Assembly (NCBI RefSeq): GCF_021290925.1
Contig: NZ_JAJSLX010000001.1
Location: 1,116,001-1,180,000 of the forward strand
Length of the DNA stretch: 64,000 nucleotides
Direction of reading: 5' to 3'
Origin: Sessilibacter corallicola
Lineage (GTDB): Bacteria; Pseudomonadota; Gammaproteobacteria; Pseudomonadales; Cellvibrionaceae
How positions within the stretch are numbered: position 1 is the first letter of the stretch; the number at the start of each line of letters is the position of its first letter. The position numbers and the translations under genes were made by a program. Shown here piece by piece: positions 17,907-26,016 of this stretch. The notes beneath the pieces are model-generated. The model was not told where the DNA came from. It did no database searches and saw only the letters and a program-made list of their open reading frames with translations.

Positions 17907-18374
17907 TTAGTTGTAGATTTTTGCCAACTCGTCCATACCAGCTTGGTAAATACCACTGACTAATTCAAAGGCTTCGGTGTCGGTCACACCGTTGGCCTGG
18001 AAGCGTGAACGCCAAACCACTTCACTCTTCTTACCGCGAGATTTCACTTCAACTACGCCTTCGTAATCCTGAATCGGTAACGGTGCACTGATGACAATGT
18101 AACGGTAAGAATGCTCGGCTTCTTTTGCTTCTAAAAGCTGATCGAAAATAACGCCACCGTCGCCCAAATACAGTGCACGAACATCGCCCATTTGACGACT
18201 TTCTTTTACCGCTGGGTGCCAGCGCTCGATACCATTAAAAGAACCAACCAACGCCCACACAGCCGAAGGCTTCGCATCCAAAACAACCGATTTTTTTACC
18301 TCAATCCACTCACTTGCGAAAGCAGAAGAAGCCATACACACAGCAGCGACCGCTGCCAACACCAACTTTTTCAT
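17907..18374 (-). CDS. Exported SRPBCC-family protein
   Basis: 155 residues with a clear signal peptide (MKKLVLAAVAAVCMASSAFA, cleavage after AFA). The mature part has the START/SRPBCC polyketide-cyclase pattern: VKKSVVLDAKPSAVWALVGSF, then IERWHPAVKESR and VVWRSRFQANG. The fold binds hydrophobic ligands in a deep pocket. A periplasmic location is expected from the signal peptide. No functional partner is seen; the convergent MCP is unrelated. Confidence 0.85.
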   Translation of the reverse strand: MKKLVLAAVAAVCMASSAFASEWIEVKKSVVLDAKPSAVWALVGSFNGIERWHPAVKESRQMGDVRALYLGDGGVIFDQLLEAKEAEHSYRYIVISAPLPIQDYEGVVEVKSRGKKSEVVWRSRFQANGVTDTEAFELVSGIYQAGMDELAKIYN

Positions 18375-18641
18375 AGAAGCACCATTTTATAGTTTTAGTA
18401 ACCACTCTAAATTTATATAGATGGTTATTATGTGTCTATAATTCTATAGGATTGGTCCCAAAGGCTGAGTTTTGGACAATACTTAGTCGACCGAATTAAC
18501 CTATCGAAGTTGTCGAAGCTTTAAACAACGTGAATAGACATCACGTATCAATAACTTCACCGGTGAGGGCTTAACGACAAAGGAACTATCCGGGCTAATT
18601 TGGGTAATTTATTTAAACTACTCAATGAAAGCGCACACGTC

Positions 18642-19538
18642 ATGCATATTGATCAATACCAGGGATGTTTTTTGGGGCTGGCACTTGGAGACACCTTAGG
18701 TGCTCCTTACGAAGGCGGACCGTTAGAGCGATTATTGTGGAAATCCATCGGCAAAACCAAAGACGGTAAACTTAGATACACCGACGATACACAAATGTCG
18801 ATTGATATAGCCGCTTCTTTCTTAAAACACAACGCAATTAATCAGGATCATCTAGCGCTTACCTTCGCCGAGAGCTACCAATGGTCTCGAGGTTACGGTC
18901 CTTCTGCGGCTAAGCTTTTAACACTCATCAAAAAAGGGGTTCATTGGCGCGAAGCTAACACAAAGAAATTCAAATTAGGCTCTTTTGGCAATGGCGCTGC
19001 AATGCGGGCTCCAATCTTAGCTTTATGCTTTCCAAATAATGTTTCAGACATGTTAGACAATGTTGTCAAAAGTGCTGAAATTACTCACTCCCACCCTTTA
19101 GGAATAGAAGGCGCTAAGCTGGTTGCACTGACAACACAACACGCGTTGCTGAATTCAAGTAACAATAAAATCATTGAAGATTTATTGCTATACAGTGACA
19201 CTGACATCTATAAAAAGAAAATAAAAACCTGCGCTGATTTAATCAATCAATCCGACATCAATACCAAAACCGTAAAATCAACATTAGGCAATGGAATGGC
19301 CGCCCACGAATCCAGCATCACCGCTATTTACTTTGCCTTAAAATTTCGCAAGAGCAACTTTGAAGCCATGCTTCAATCCATCTTCAAACTCGGCGGGGAC
19401 GTAGACACCATTTGCGCAATGGCAGGCGCCATTTGGGGAGCTGCGAATGGCTGCCATTCTTTATTGAATCAAACTGAATTAATTGAAGGCGGGACACAAG
19501 TATTGGAGTTGGCGGAAAAATTGTTTGCACGACGTTAA
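18642..19538 (+). CDS. ADP-ribosylglycohydrolase family protein
   Basis: 298 residues from the ATG at 18642 (MHIDQYQGCFLGLALGDTLGAP). A TTG at 18600 would add 14 residues without family similarity. Di-metal motifs are present: GDTLGAPYEG, YTDDTQM (about residues 46-52, Asp pair) and GGDVDTICAMAGAIWGA near the C-terminus. Enzymes of this family (DraG/ARH) remove ADP-ribose from proteins or nucleic acids, or hydrolyse related metabolites. No ADP-ribosyltransferase or nitrogenase gene is nearby. The RES-type NAD-consuming toxin at 22.5 kb is close, but a link is speculative. Confidence 0.87.
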   Translation: MHIDQYQGCFLGLALGDTLGAPYEGGPLERLLWKSIGKTKDGKLRYTDDTQMSIDIAASFLKHNAINQDHLALTFAESYQWSRGYGPSAAKLLTLIKKGVHWREANTKKFKLGSFGNGAAMRAPILALCFPNNVSDMLDNVVKSAEITHSHPLGIEGAKLVALTTQHALLNSSNNKIIEDLLLYSDTDIYKKKIKTCADLINQSDINTKTVKSTLGNGMAAHESSITAIYFALKFRKSNFEAMLQSIFKLGGDVDTICAMAGAIWGAANGCHSLLNQTELIEGGTQVLELAEKLFARR

Positions 19539-19557
19539 AACCCATCTAGGCAAACAT

Positions 19558-19604
19558 ATAAACACTTCCTTTACTTTTCATTAGAAGTTAGAGGAAGTAT
19601 TTAT
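19558..19604. terminator. Imperfect hairpin between convergent genes
   Basis: ATAAACACTTCCT (19558-19570) pairs with AGGAAGTATTTAT (19592-19604) with one mismatch around a 21-nt loop. It lies between the ADP-ribosylglycohydrolase and the RRM gene and may end both transcripts. Confidence 0.4.
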
Positions 19605-19623
19605 AATCTTACCGCCAATTATA

Positions 19624-19872
19624 TTAGGGCTTTTTAGCTTCAGCCTTTTTAACGCGTATTTTATTCTCACCCACTATTTTATTATTTAGGGTTTTTATGG
19701 CTGCTTTGGCTTCGCCAGGTTTTGGGATTTCTACAAAACCAAACCCTTTGGAAGCGCCAGTCTCTTTATCCATCACCAGATTGCAAGATCGAACGGTACC
19801 GAACTCTTCAAATAAATGTCTCAATTCTTCTTCCGTTGTTGTTCGATCTAAATTACGTACTAATATTTTCAT
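19624..19872 (-). CDS. Small RNA-binding protein with one RRM domain
   Basis: 82 residues from the ATG at 19872, which directly precedes the RRM (MKILVRNLDRTTTEEEL). The upstream in-frame GTG/TTG extension is not family-like. RNP2 is ILVRNL and RNP1 is KGFGFVEI (about residues 40-47), with a lysine-rich tail (VKKAEAKK). Such single-RRM proteins in bacteria (Rbp type) bind single-stranded RNA and are often cold-induced. It lies 31 bp after the DUF1456 gene on the same strand, so it may share a transcript. Confidence 0.9.
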   Translation of the reverse strand: MKILVRNLDRTTTEEELRHLFEEFGTVRSCNLVMDKETGASKGFGFVEIPKPGEAKAAIKTLNNKIVGENKIRVKKAEAKKP

Positions 19873-19903
19873 TTTATTCCAAATAAACTGTATCGATAAA
19901 TAC

Positions 19904-20371
19904 TTACACCTGACCTTGTCGGTAACGTTTTTCCATCCCATTTAAAAACTGACGGAACAACTGGTCTTGGCATTGTCGATAATTTTTATGATCGGCGCGA
20001 CGAAACAAAGCGCTAAGTTCATGCTTACTCGGCTCAACGTTAACAAGCTTAAGTATGGCTAATAGATCGTCGGCCTGTAAATCTAATGCGATTTTTAGTT
20101 TTCGCAAGATGATATTGTTATTCAAGACGGTTTCAGGCTCAGGAATAACACCATCTTTTGCTCCGCGATTATTAATGATCAAACCATTAAGAAAACGCGC
20201 TAATTCAATATCTTTGCAGGCGACAAAACCAGGCTCTTCTTCACGTTTCAACCACGTAAGCAATTCTGACTGATTGGATTCATAGCCGCCTTGCTGAAAG
20301 ATAGACAACATCACCTGATCACTGTAATCAAAAATATAACGCACTCGGTGTAAGACATCGTTATTGTTAAT
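19904..20371 (-). CDS. DUF1456 family protein (YehS-like) with a probable ATT start codon
   Basis: The family N-terminus reads M-x-NNDVLxRxRYI. Here the frame reads INNNDVLHRVRYIFDYSD, with ATT at 20371 exactly where the initiator should be. A strong GGAGG (20379-20383 on the minus strand) sits 7 nt before it. The nearest standard start, GTG at 20344, would remove nine conserved residues. With ATT the length is 155, against 156 for E. coli YehS. Two DUF1456 repeats follow, including LLTWLKREEEPGF, FLNGLIINNRG, NNNIILRKLKIAL and DHKNYRQCQDQLFRQFLNG. Function unknown. It starts 2 nt after the upstream DUF6172 stop, so translation is probably coupled. Confidence 0.88.
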   Translation of the reverse strand: MNNNDVLHRVRYIFDYSDQVMLSIFQQGGYESNQSELLTWLKREEEPGFVACKDIELARFLNGLIINNRGAKDGVIPEPETVLNNNIILRKLKIALDLQADDLLAILKLVNVEPSKHELSALFRRADHKNYRQCQDQLFRQFLNGMEKRYRQGQV

Positions 20372-20373
20372 GA

Positions 20374-20676
20374 CTAACCCTCCTGTATTGAAGACGTATT
20401 ATCACGCGTAATCGCTTTTGGGGTGATATCGACATAAATAGTCATAATATTGTTGGCAACAAGGTCATCAATTCCCGCTATTATAGAGGATGGCTTTACG
20501 CTGACTGCGGTCTCCTCAGACTGGCCGAATTTGCAATCAAATCCCCAATAGGTAGCGCCAGGAGGCAAAGGCTTACTGCGGGATTTTTTTAGAAATTTTC
20601 TTATATCGTGCTTTACCGAATCGACAACACGGGGCACCTTGATTTTGGGATGGACTAAGTTGAAGGTCTTTTTCAT
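20374..20676 (-). CDS. DUF6172-like conserved small protein
   Basis: 100 residues beginning MKKTFNLVHPKIKVPRVVDSVKHDI, with RKFLKKSRSKPLPPGATYWGFDCKFG after it (positions about 26-51). This resembles a conserved proteobacterial family of unknown function (DUF6172 as I recall it). Basic N-terminal half, no membrane segment. It is the first gene of a probable DUF6172-DUF1456-RRM transcript. The order suggests a minor RNA- or stress-related role, but this is context only. Confidence 0.72.
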   Translation of the reverse strand: MKKTFNLVHPKIKVPRVVDSVKHDIRKFLKKSRSKPLPPGATYWGFDCKFGQSEETAVSVKPSSIIAGIDDLVANNIMTIYVDITPKAITRDNTSSIQEG

Positions 20677-21093
20677 TGAAATCCTAAAAGTGAGCAGCTA
20701 CAGCTGCCGAAATGTCTGATGGCGGGCAGTGTAATGCGTTTAACCAGAATCCGCTATCACTTATAGAATAGTCTAACATTTGTACGAACACTTAAAGTTT
20801 GAAATAACCATCACAGCAGGGTTAGACCCGCTTTCTATCATGAGGCAGGCCTGTTTTTAGAATCGATATTAGTTAGATGTAATAGTGAGCAAGATAAACA
20901 GATAAATATTACCAATCATAGGAATAACAATAAGATTACTTTTTTGATTACTCATTTTTTTTTGGAGATCAGATTTTAAAATCAATTCCTCCAAAATCTA
21001 AATTGGCATAAATTTCTGGAAAAGTAGAGTGGGTAAAACGTGCGAACATGAAAGGTAGAGATAACATTGCTATATCAACTTTCGTTAAATACA
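20677..21093. other. Intergenic region, no feature recognised
   Basis: 417 bp, strongly AT-rich to the right. It holds the promoter of the DUF6172 gene. I saw no RNA gene, terminator or credible ORF. Confidence 0.5.
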
Positions 21094-21546
21094 TCACTTA
21101 GATTTAATAAAATCCGATGAAAGTTGTACTCCAGATTCATCGATAAGAGTCAGAAGTTCATCATTAATGCTATTTGTAACTATAGGAAAAGTGTTATTTA
21201 AGAAGTCAAAAAAATTACTTTCAAAACTTTTCCAACTCTTATGGCGATTGATTTTCATGCAATCCGTTGAGTACTCAATGTTCAACATATTTAATACTTT
21301 TTCGTAATTCCCCTTGATATAACATTGGTCTGTATTGCCTTTATAACAATATCTATTACCAATATTCATTATTATCAGTTGATCCAGATATTCCACATCA
21401 ACCTTAAGGTAAATTCCAGCTTCAGCTCGATAAGTAATCACAGAAAAGAGGTTACTATGCTCCTCTTCAAGCTTATTAAATCCATAATTCGATAAATAGC
21501 TTGTTAATTTTTTAAAGAATAGTTTTTCATCACTATATTCAGGCAT
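21094..21546 (-). CDS. Hypothetical protein, 150 residues
   Basis: An orphan soluble protein (MPEYSDEKLFFKKLTSYLSNYGF...) that I do not recognise. No signal peptide or membrane segment. It is acidic, rich in Asn, Ser, Tyr and Ile, and more AT-rich than its neighbours. Together with the AT-rich flanks and the neighbouring toxin-antitoxin pair, this suggests recent acquisition. Size and composition resemble contact-dependent or toxin-immunity proteins, but no motif supports that. Confidence 0.6.
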   Translation of the reverse strand: MPEYSDEKLFFKKLTSYLSNYGFNKLEEEHSNLFSVITYRAEAGIYLKVDVEYLDQLIIMNIGNRYCYKGNTDQCYIKGNYEKVLNMLNIEYSTDCMKINRHKSWKSFESNFFDFLNNTFPIVTNSINDELLTLIDESGVQLSSDFIKSK

Positions 21547-22003
21547 GACAACCTCACATTATAATTTTAGAAATGCCAAATAAGGCTTTATTCGGTCATT
21601 TCATAGAACACTCGCTGATTACCCTGTAACTCTACAGAAAATCACTCTGAAGTCGTTAATTTTTTTGAAAAATAACTCAAATTAGAATTTTTTGATCCAC
21701 TGAAGTGATAGTTTTTAATGACAATTAATTTGTTTTTTAAACTAAAGTGTTAGAAGTTTTTATACTGATATTTTTAACAAATAATCAGATTTCAGTTTTT
21801 CTCATTGAGTTAGATTTAACGATAGGAATTGCAGTCATTTAATACACGTCGTAATAAAATCTACGAGTTTTAAACAAACTTAAGGCAGTTACGTAAATTC
21901 AACGTGCCTGGAACAACTGTACAAAATTCAACCTTGAAAGCCATCTGATTGCGCGCTATGATCACCATATGGAATATTAACAATCACCAAATGGCAGTCT
22001 TTA
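21547..22003. other. AT-rich intergenic region before the toxin-antitoxin pair
   Basis: 457 bp between divergent genes. Most is AT-rich sequence with no recognisable feature. The last 45 bp hold the direct repeats described as the antitoxin operator. Confidence 0.5.
21961..21994 (+). promoter_or_regulatory. Direct-repeat operator candidate of the Xre-RES module
   Basis: ATCACCATATGG (21961-21972) and ATCACCAAATGG (21983-21994) differ at one base. They are spaced 22 bp apart, about two helical turns, and end 9 bp before the antitoxin ATG. Xre-type antitoxins usually repress their own operon, so these are good operator candidates. Confidence 0.55.
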
Positions 22004-22528
22004 ATGGCTTTTCAGAATCGTCCAATTGCGGTGCCTAAAAAAGGTAAAGCAAGCTCAAATCAAACGGTTGCTAGCGCGCTTACCCGTGGCCAACCGGCTG
22101 ATGTCAACTTATCCACAGGATTGCTGTTGCCAAGGGTTACCGGGGTGAGTTCAGGCAATCACAGGGAGATGCTTTCTAGCATCCGCAAAGGGTTTAATTT
22201 CGGCTGCATACCTTTGCTTGAACAAGAATTACACAGCAACCGTAAAGAACTCTCGTCCATTCTTTCTATTCCAACCTCTACACTCGCTCGCCGCCAGAAG
22301 GCCGGCACGCTCAATACCGACGAATCCGACCGGGTTGCCCGTCTTGCGCGCCTCAAAGACTCGGCTGTTGCCATGATGCAAGGCGACAATGAAGCGGCAA
22401 TAAACTGGTTGAGAACCCCCCTAGAGATATTCGATAATGAAACTCCCATTCAACATGCCAGTACCGAGATGGGTGCGCGGGATGTGGAGGATTTAATTGG
22501 ACGAATACGACACGGGGTATTTAGTTGA
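22004..22528 (+). CDS. Xre/MbcA/ParS-type antitoxin
   Basis: 174 residues. The central part has the Xre-like HTH (ELSSILSIPTSTLARRQKAGTLNTDESDRVARLARL, about residues 75-112, given by position). The C-terminus is the MbcA/ParS/Xre toxin-binding domain (AINWLRTPLEIFDNETP, about 130-150, then GARDVEDLIGRI). It neutralises and co-represses the RES toxin coded directly downstream. The reading frames overlap: TTGA holds both the toxin TTG start and the antitoxin TGA stop. Two direct repeats upstream are likely autoregulatory sites. Confidence 0.92.
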   Translation: MAFQNRPIAVPKKGKASSNQTVASALTRGQPADVNLSTGLLLPRVTGVSSGNHREMLSSIRKGFNFGCIPLLEQELHSNRKELSSILSIPTSTLARRQKAGTLNTDESDRVARLARLKDSAVAMMQGDNEAAINWLRTPLEIFDNETPIQHASTEMGARDVEDLIGRIRHGVFS

Positions 22529-22998
22529 CGGTGAGCGCTTGGCGCATTGCAGCTCCAGAATTTTCGAATAATGCCGTACAAATGATGTCTGGTGAGGGCG
22601 CATTTTTATACGGAGGACGATGGAACAGTAAGGGAACGCGCGTTGTTTATTTAGGCTCTAGCATTGCCCAAGCGGCGATGGAATTACTTGTGCATTTGGG
22701 TCGCTCAGACATTCTCCGTAAATTCCATTTGTTGGATGTACGATTCGATGAAGACCATATTGCTCACATCGCTTTGGACGATTTACCCGGAGATTGGGCA
22801 GAAGAAACCATGGTGCCAGAAACCCAATACATCGGCGATTATTGGGTTCATGAAAGAAGCTCGTTAATTTTGCAAGTTCCAAGCGTTGCGGTGATTGGCG
22901 AGTACAATTATTTATTAAATCCAAGCCATCCGCACATGGACGAAGTGACTTTTGGTAGTATTCGTCCATTTGATTTTGACCCTCGAATTATTAAATAA
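22525..22998 (+). CDS. RES-domain toxin
   Basis: 157 residues. The RES fold shows the conserved Arg near the start (AWRIA), GEGAFLYGGRWNSKGTRVVYLGSS (residues about 24-47, by position; GGRWNSKG is the signature), AMELLVHL, and a C-terminal NYLLNPSHP. Characterised RES toxins (MbcT, Res-Xre) degrade NAD+ and stop growth until bound by the antitoxin. The start is TTG at 22525, overlapping the antitoxin stop by 4 bp; GTG at 22531 is an alternative. The pair appears intact. Confidence 0.93.
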   Translation: MTVSAWRIAAPEFSNNAVQMMSGEGAFLYGGRWNSKGTRVVYLGSSIAQAAMELLVHLGRSDILRKFHLLDVRFDEDHIAHIALDDLPGDWAEETMVPETQYIGDYWVHERSSLILQVPSVAVIGEYNYLLNPSHPHMDEVTFGSIRPFDFDPRIIK

Positions 22999-23010
22999 AA
23001 GAGCCTCGAA

Positions 23011-24816
23011 TTAAGAATTTCTTTCGGTTGTGGAATCAGAATTTTCTGATTCCTGCTCAATAACCGGCTCAGCAATTAAGCTGAGTTTTTCGGATTCGAA
23101 ATCTAGATGATTGGTTTCTAGATTGACCAGTGATTTGCTCACCTTGCTAGAAATGGTTTTAAAACGCTCCACTTTTCCATACAAACCTTGCTGTCCAGCC
23201 AGCGCTTTCACCGTGTTATTGTAATGATTACTCACCGTTCCCAAGCTGCCACCAAGCTTGTGCAAGCGCTCAGCAATAATACAAACTTGATTGAAGATGT
23301 CGCCCGCTTTTTCACTGATTTCTCGGGCTTCAACGTTGCTTTTTTCCAACATCCACAAATTGGCCACGGTTCTTAAAATCGGAATTAATGTGGTGTGAGA
23401 AACCAAAACCACACCGCGATTGTAACCGTAAGAAAATAAGTCTTTATTGGTTTTTAACGCATCGATGTAGGCCGGTTCAATGGGCATAAACATTAATACA
23501 AAACTTGGGCTGCGCATTCCAATTAAATTGGTGTAGTCTTTTGATGCTAAATCATCAATGTGTTTTTTAACGGCTTTTACGTGATCTTGCATAAACACTG
23601 TTTGTGTTTCTGGCGTCTCTGCTGAAATAGCTCGATCATAAGCAATGAGAGACACTTTGCTGTCGATAATAATGTGTTTATCGTCAGGCAATTTAACTAA
23701 GTAATCGGTCTGCTTGGATTTACCTTCTAAATCTTTAAAAGAGGACTGTTTTTCAAAATGCGCGTCTTCAATTAAGCCACTCATTTCCAGCGTACGTTCA
23801 AGCTGCGCTTCACCCCAGGCACCACGCTGCTGAGAATCGCCTTTTAAGGCAGTGGTTAAGTTACTGGCCTCGTCACTCATTTTAAGGCCAATTTCCAGCA
23901 CTTTTTTAATTTCTGCGTTCAGATTGGTTGTGCCTTTAATGGATTGCTCGTGCACTTCATTGACACGTTTTTGGAATGAATCAATTTGATCTCGAAAGGG
24001 TTTTAACAGCAAATTAATATTGGCCTGGCTGGTTTGAGAAAAACTCTTACCTTTTTCTTCAAAAATTTTATTGGCGATATTTTCAAATTCTTTGGCCAGT
24101 GCTTGCTTTTGCGATTCGAAGTTTTTGATTTGCTCTTGGTAGTTTTTATCGCGCTCTTCAAGACTGGTTTCTAGCTGTTGATAACTTTTCTGCAAGGTTA
24201 CGTAGCTGCTCGAAACCTGTTCTAGTTTTTCTGACAATTCGTTAATTCGAGCTTGAGCTTCTGCAAGACGTTTTCCGTTTTGTTCAGCCGTTACTTCTGC
24301 GGCTCGTTTTTGCTCAGCTAACTGCGAAATATTAGTTTGTTGTTTTTTATTTTCGGCTAACTGCAGTTGTAGACTGTTGGTTAGCTCTGACGATTGTTCC
24401 TTTAATACATTCTGTGCTTTTTGATTTTCGATTAATTCTACTTTTACTGCTTCCAACGCGGTTTGGGCCGTGTGTTTTTGCGATTCTAATTGAGTTTTTA
24501 ATGACTCGGTGGCACTTAATTTGTTACGAGTTTCCGCGAGCACTTCTGCGAGAGAATGATTTTTTGTGGATAACTCGGTATTGGTCACTTCTAACGCGTG
24601 ATGTTTATCTTCTGCAACTTTCAGCTGTTGCTCACGCTCGACAAGCGTTTGTTTTTGCAGCGCGGCTTCTTGGGTAAGATTTTCTAGCTGAGATTGTGCA
24701 GTTGCCAGTTTAGGGCGCATGATAACCAGAGCAAGCAAATAGCCAACGGCAATAGCTATGAAGGCGGTAAAAATAACAACAACTTCGAGTGGCAACCCAC
24801 CGGTATTTTCAACCAT
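23011..24816 (-). CDS. rmuC: DNA recombination protein RmuC
   Basis: 601 residues. An N-terminal membrane helix (about 10-32) is followed by a long coiled coil (about 35-265) rich in Gln, Glu and Lys. The RmuC domain is at about 270-530, with GAWGEAQLERTLEMSGL, then the nuclease-like IIDSKVSLIAYDRA and FMPIEPAYIDALK. RmuC limits inversions and short-repeat rearrangements and, in several bacteria, takes part in defence-like DNA restriction. It converges with the RES gene, 12 bp between the stops, and appears complete. Confidence 0.93.
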   Translation of the reverse strand: MVENTGGLPLEVVVIFTAFIAIAVGYLLALVIMRPKLATAQSQLENLTQEAALQKQTLVEREQQLKVAEDKHHALEVTNTELSTKNHSLAEVLAETRNKLSATESLKTQLESQKHTAQTALEAVKVELIENQKAQNVLKEQSSELTNSLQLQLAENKKQQTNISQLAEQKRAAEVTAEQNGKRLAEAQARINELSEKLEQVSSSYVTLQKSYQQLETSLEERDKNYQEQIKNFESQKQALAKEFENIANKIFEEKGKSFSQTSQANINLLLKPFRDQIDSFQKRVNEVHEQSIKGTTNLNAEIKKVLEIGLKMSDEASNLTTALKGDSQQRGAWGEAQLERTLEMSGLIEDAHFEKQSSFKDLEGKSKQTDYLVKLPDDKHIIIDSKVSLIAYDRAISAETPETQTVFMQDHVKAVKKHIDDLASKDYTNLIGMRSPSFVLMFMPIEPAYIDALKTNKDLFSYGYNRGVVLVSHTTLIPILRTVANLWMLEKSNVEAREISEKAGDIFNQVCIIAERLHKLGGSLGTVSNHYNNTVKALAGQQGLYGKVERFKTISSKVSKSLVNLETNHLDFESEKLSLIAEPVIEQESENSDSTTERNS

Positions 24817-24892
24817 GTAACTTGAACCTGTGTTTTAAAAGACAAATTAGACACCCATTAAAACATATAGAAAGCGGTCATGGCTAAAAACG

Positions 24893-24917
24893 AAAAAGCC
24901 AGCATTACGCTGGCTTA
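24893..24917 (-). terminator. Rho-independent terminator of the FIST/ISL3-derived operon
   Basis: On the minus strand AAGCCAGC-GTAAT-GCTGGCTT is followed by a T-run (24893-24897 on the plus strand as aaaaa). It lies about 60 bp after the stop of the FIST-like gene. Confidence 0.8.
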
Positions 24918-24974
24918 TAACTCTTGGATAAATACTGTGAAGGCTAGTTCGTTAACACTCGCCAGTTTTAAACA

Positions 24975-25991
24975 TTAGAGCGTATCGAGTGTTAGATAGA
25001 CCAGTGTTTGCGTTAGGTTTTGGTAGGCAATTTCACCAAACGCCATAGGCCCGGTAATATCACCGGTTTTCTTGCCTTCTAAATCGCAGTACAGCAAGTT
25101 CAACAGGCTGTTGCACGAAAAGCCAATGTTACTCATATCGGCCTGTGACAGCGCCTTGTCGAATTTGGCAATGTAATCATCAACTGGCTTTGCGAATTTA
25201 TATTCGATGTCGGGGAATACTGGCGCGTAAAACTTAGCATCTTCGCGGCTCACATCTAAAATTGCGACATTGACCAATACACCGGCGTAGTCTGCCACCA
25301 ATGGCCAGCGCACATCGATGTGGTTTTCGGTCACGTATTCGGCGAAGTTCCAACTCTGTCCGTTGACCTCGCAACTGGTCACTTCAAAGCCTGTTTGCTT
25401 AAAGGTGATAGCCGGGCCGTCGCCTTGCTCGAATAAATTCACGGTTTTAATTTGTGCGGTTTGCTCTTCGGGCAATTGCACATGAATGGCTACAGCGTGG
25501 TTGTTACTCAACATACCGCTGGCGGGACCAAAACCAACTTTAGCGGTGCGCTCACCAATTTCATCAATGGGGAAACCACTCACCCAACCAATGATAGGAG
25601 AAAAATACATGTTGGCGTAATCAGGTGCATTCTGGGCGTACTCGGTATGTACCTCTGACTCACCGGGAAGCAATAAAATGGTAAAACCGTGCTCCGGTGC
25701 TTCGGTCGCGATGCGAGAAACGGAATTGACATCGTACAATGTCAGATGGGGTCTGGCGCTGGCGGCAAATCCACTGATGATGTTGACATGCAACATGGTT
25801 TGATCAACACGACCGCCATCATGCGCCATAAAATAAGGAATGGTGCCTGCTATCCAATTACCTGAAGGTAAACCATCGAGCACAGCTTCGTCACCGGAAA
25901 TGACTAAATACTCGCCAGCTGAAATCAGCTCAATTACTTCTTCTTTGGTTGCCATTTTATTGGAAAACGTTACCAATCCTTCTCCAGACAT
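24975..25991 (-). CDS. FIST-like sensory protein (tentative)
   Basis: 338 residues without signal peptide or membrane helix. The C-terminal third resembles FIST_C: IGFSCNSLLNLLYCDLEG corresponds to the family's FSCNGRG-LYG block, and GPMAFGEIAYQNLTQTLVYL to its final GEI block. The N-terminal part has the loose FIST-type beta pattern (IAGTIPYF, FTILLLPGESEVH). FIST domains are thought to bind small ligands, perhaps amino acids, in signal transduction. It lies 25 bp after the gene for the repeat protein on the same strand, with a good terminator behind it, so the two form one operon. Confidence 0.68.
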   Translation of the reverse strand: MSGEGLVTFSNKMATKEEVIELISAGEYLVISGDEAVLDGLPSGNWIAGTIPYFMAHDGGRVDQTMLHVNIISGFAASARPHLTLYDVNSVSRIATEAPEHGFTILLLPGESEVHTEYAQNAPDYANMYFSPIIGWVSGFPIDEIGERTAKVGFGPASGMLSNNHAVAIHVQLPEEQTAQIKTVNLFEQGDGPAITFKQTGFEVTSCEVNGQSWNFAEYVTENHIDVRWPLVADYAGVLVNVAILDVSREDAKFYAPVFPDIEYKFAKPVDDYIAKFDKALSQADMSNIGFSCNSLLNLLYCDLEGKKTGDITGPMAFGEIAYQNLTQTLVYLTLDTL

Positions 25992-26016
25992 CTAAATCTC
26001 CATCTATAAAATTTTC

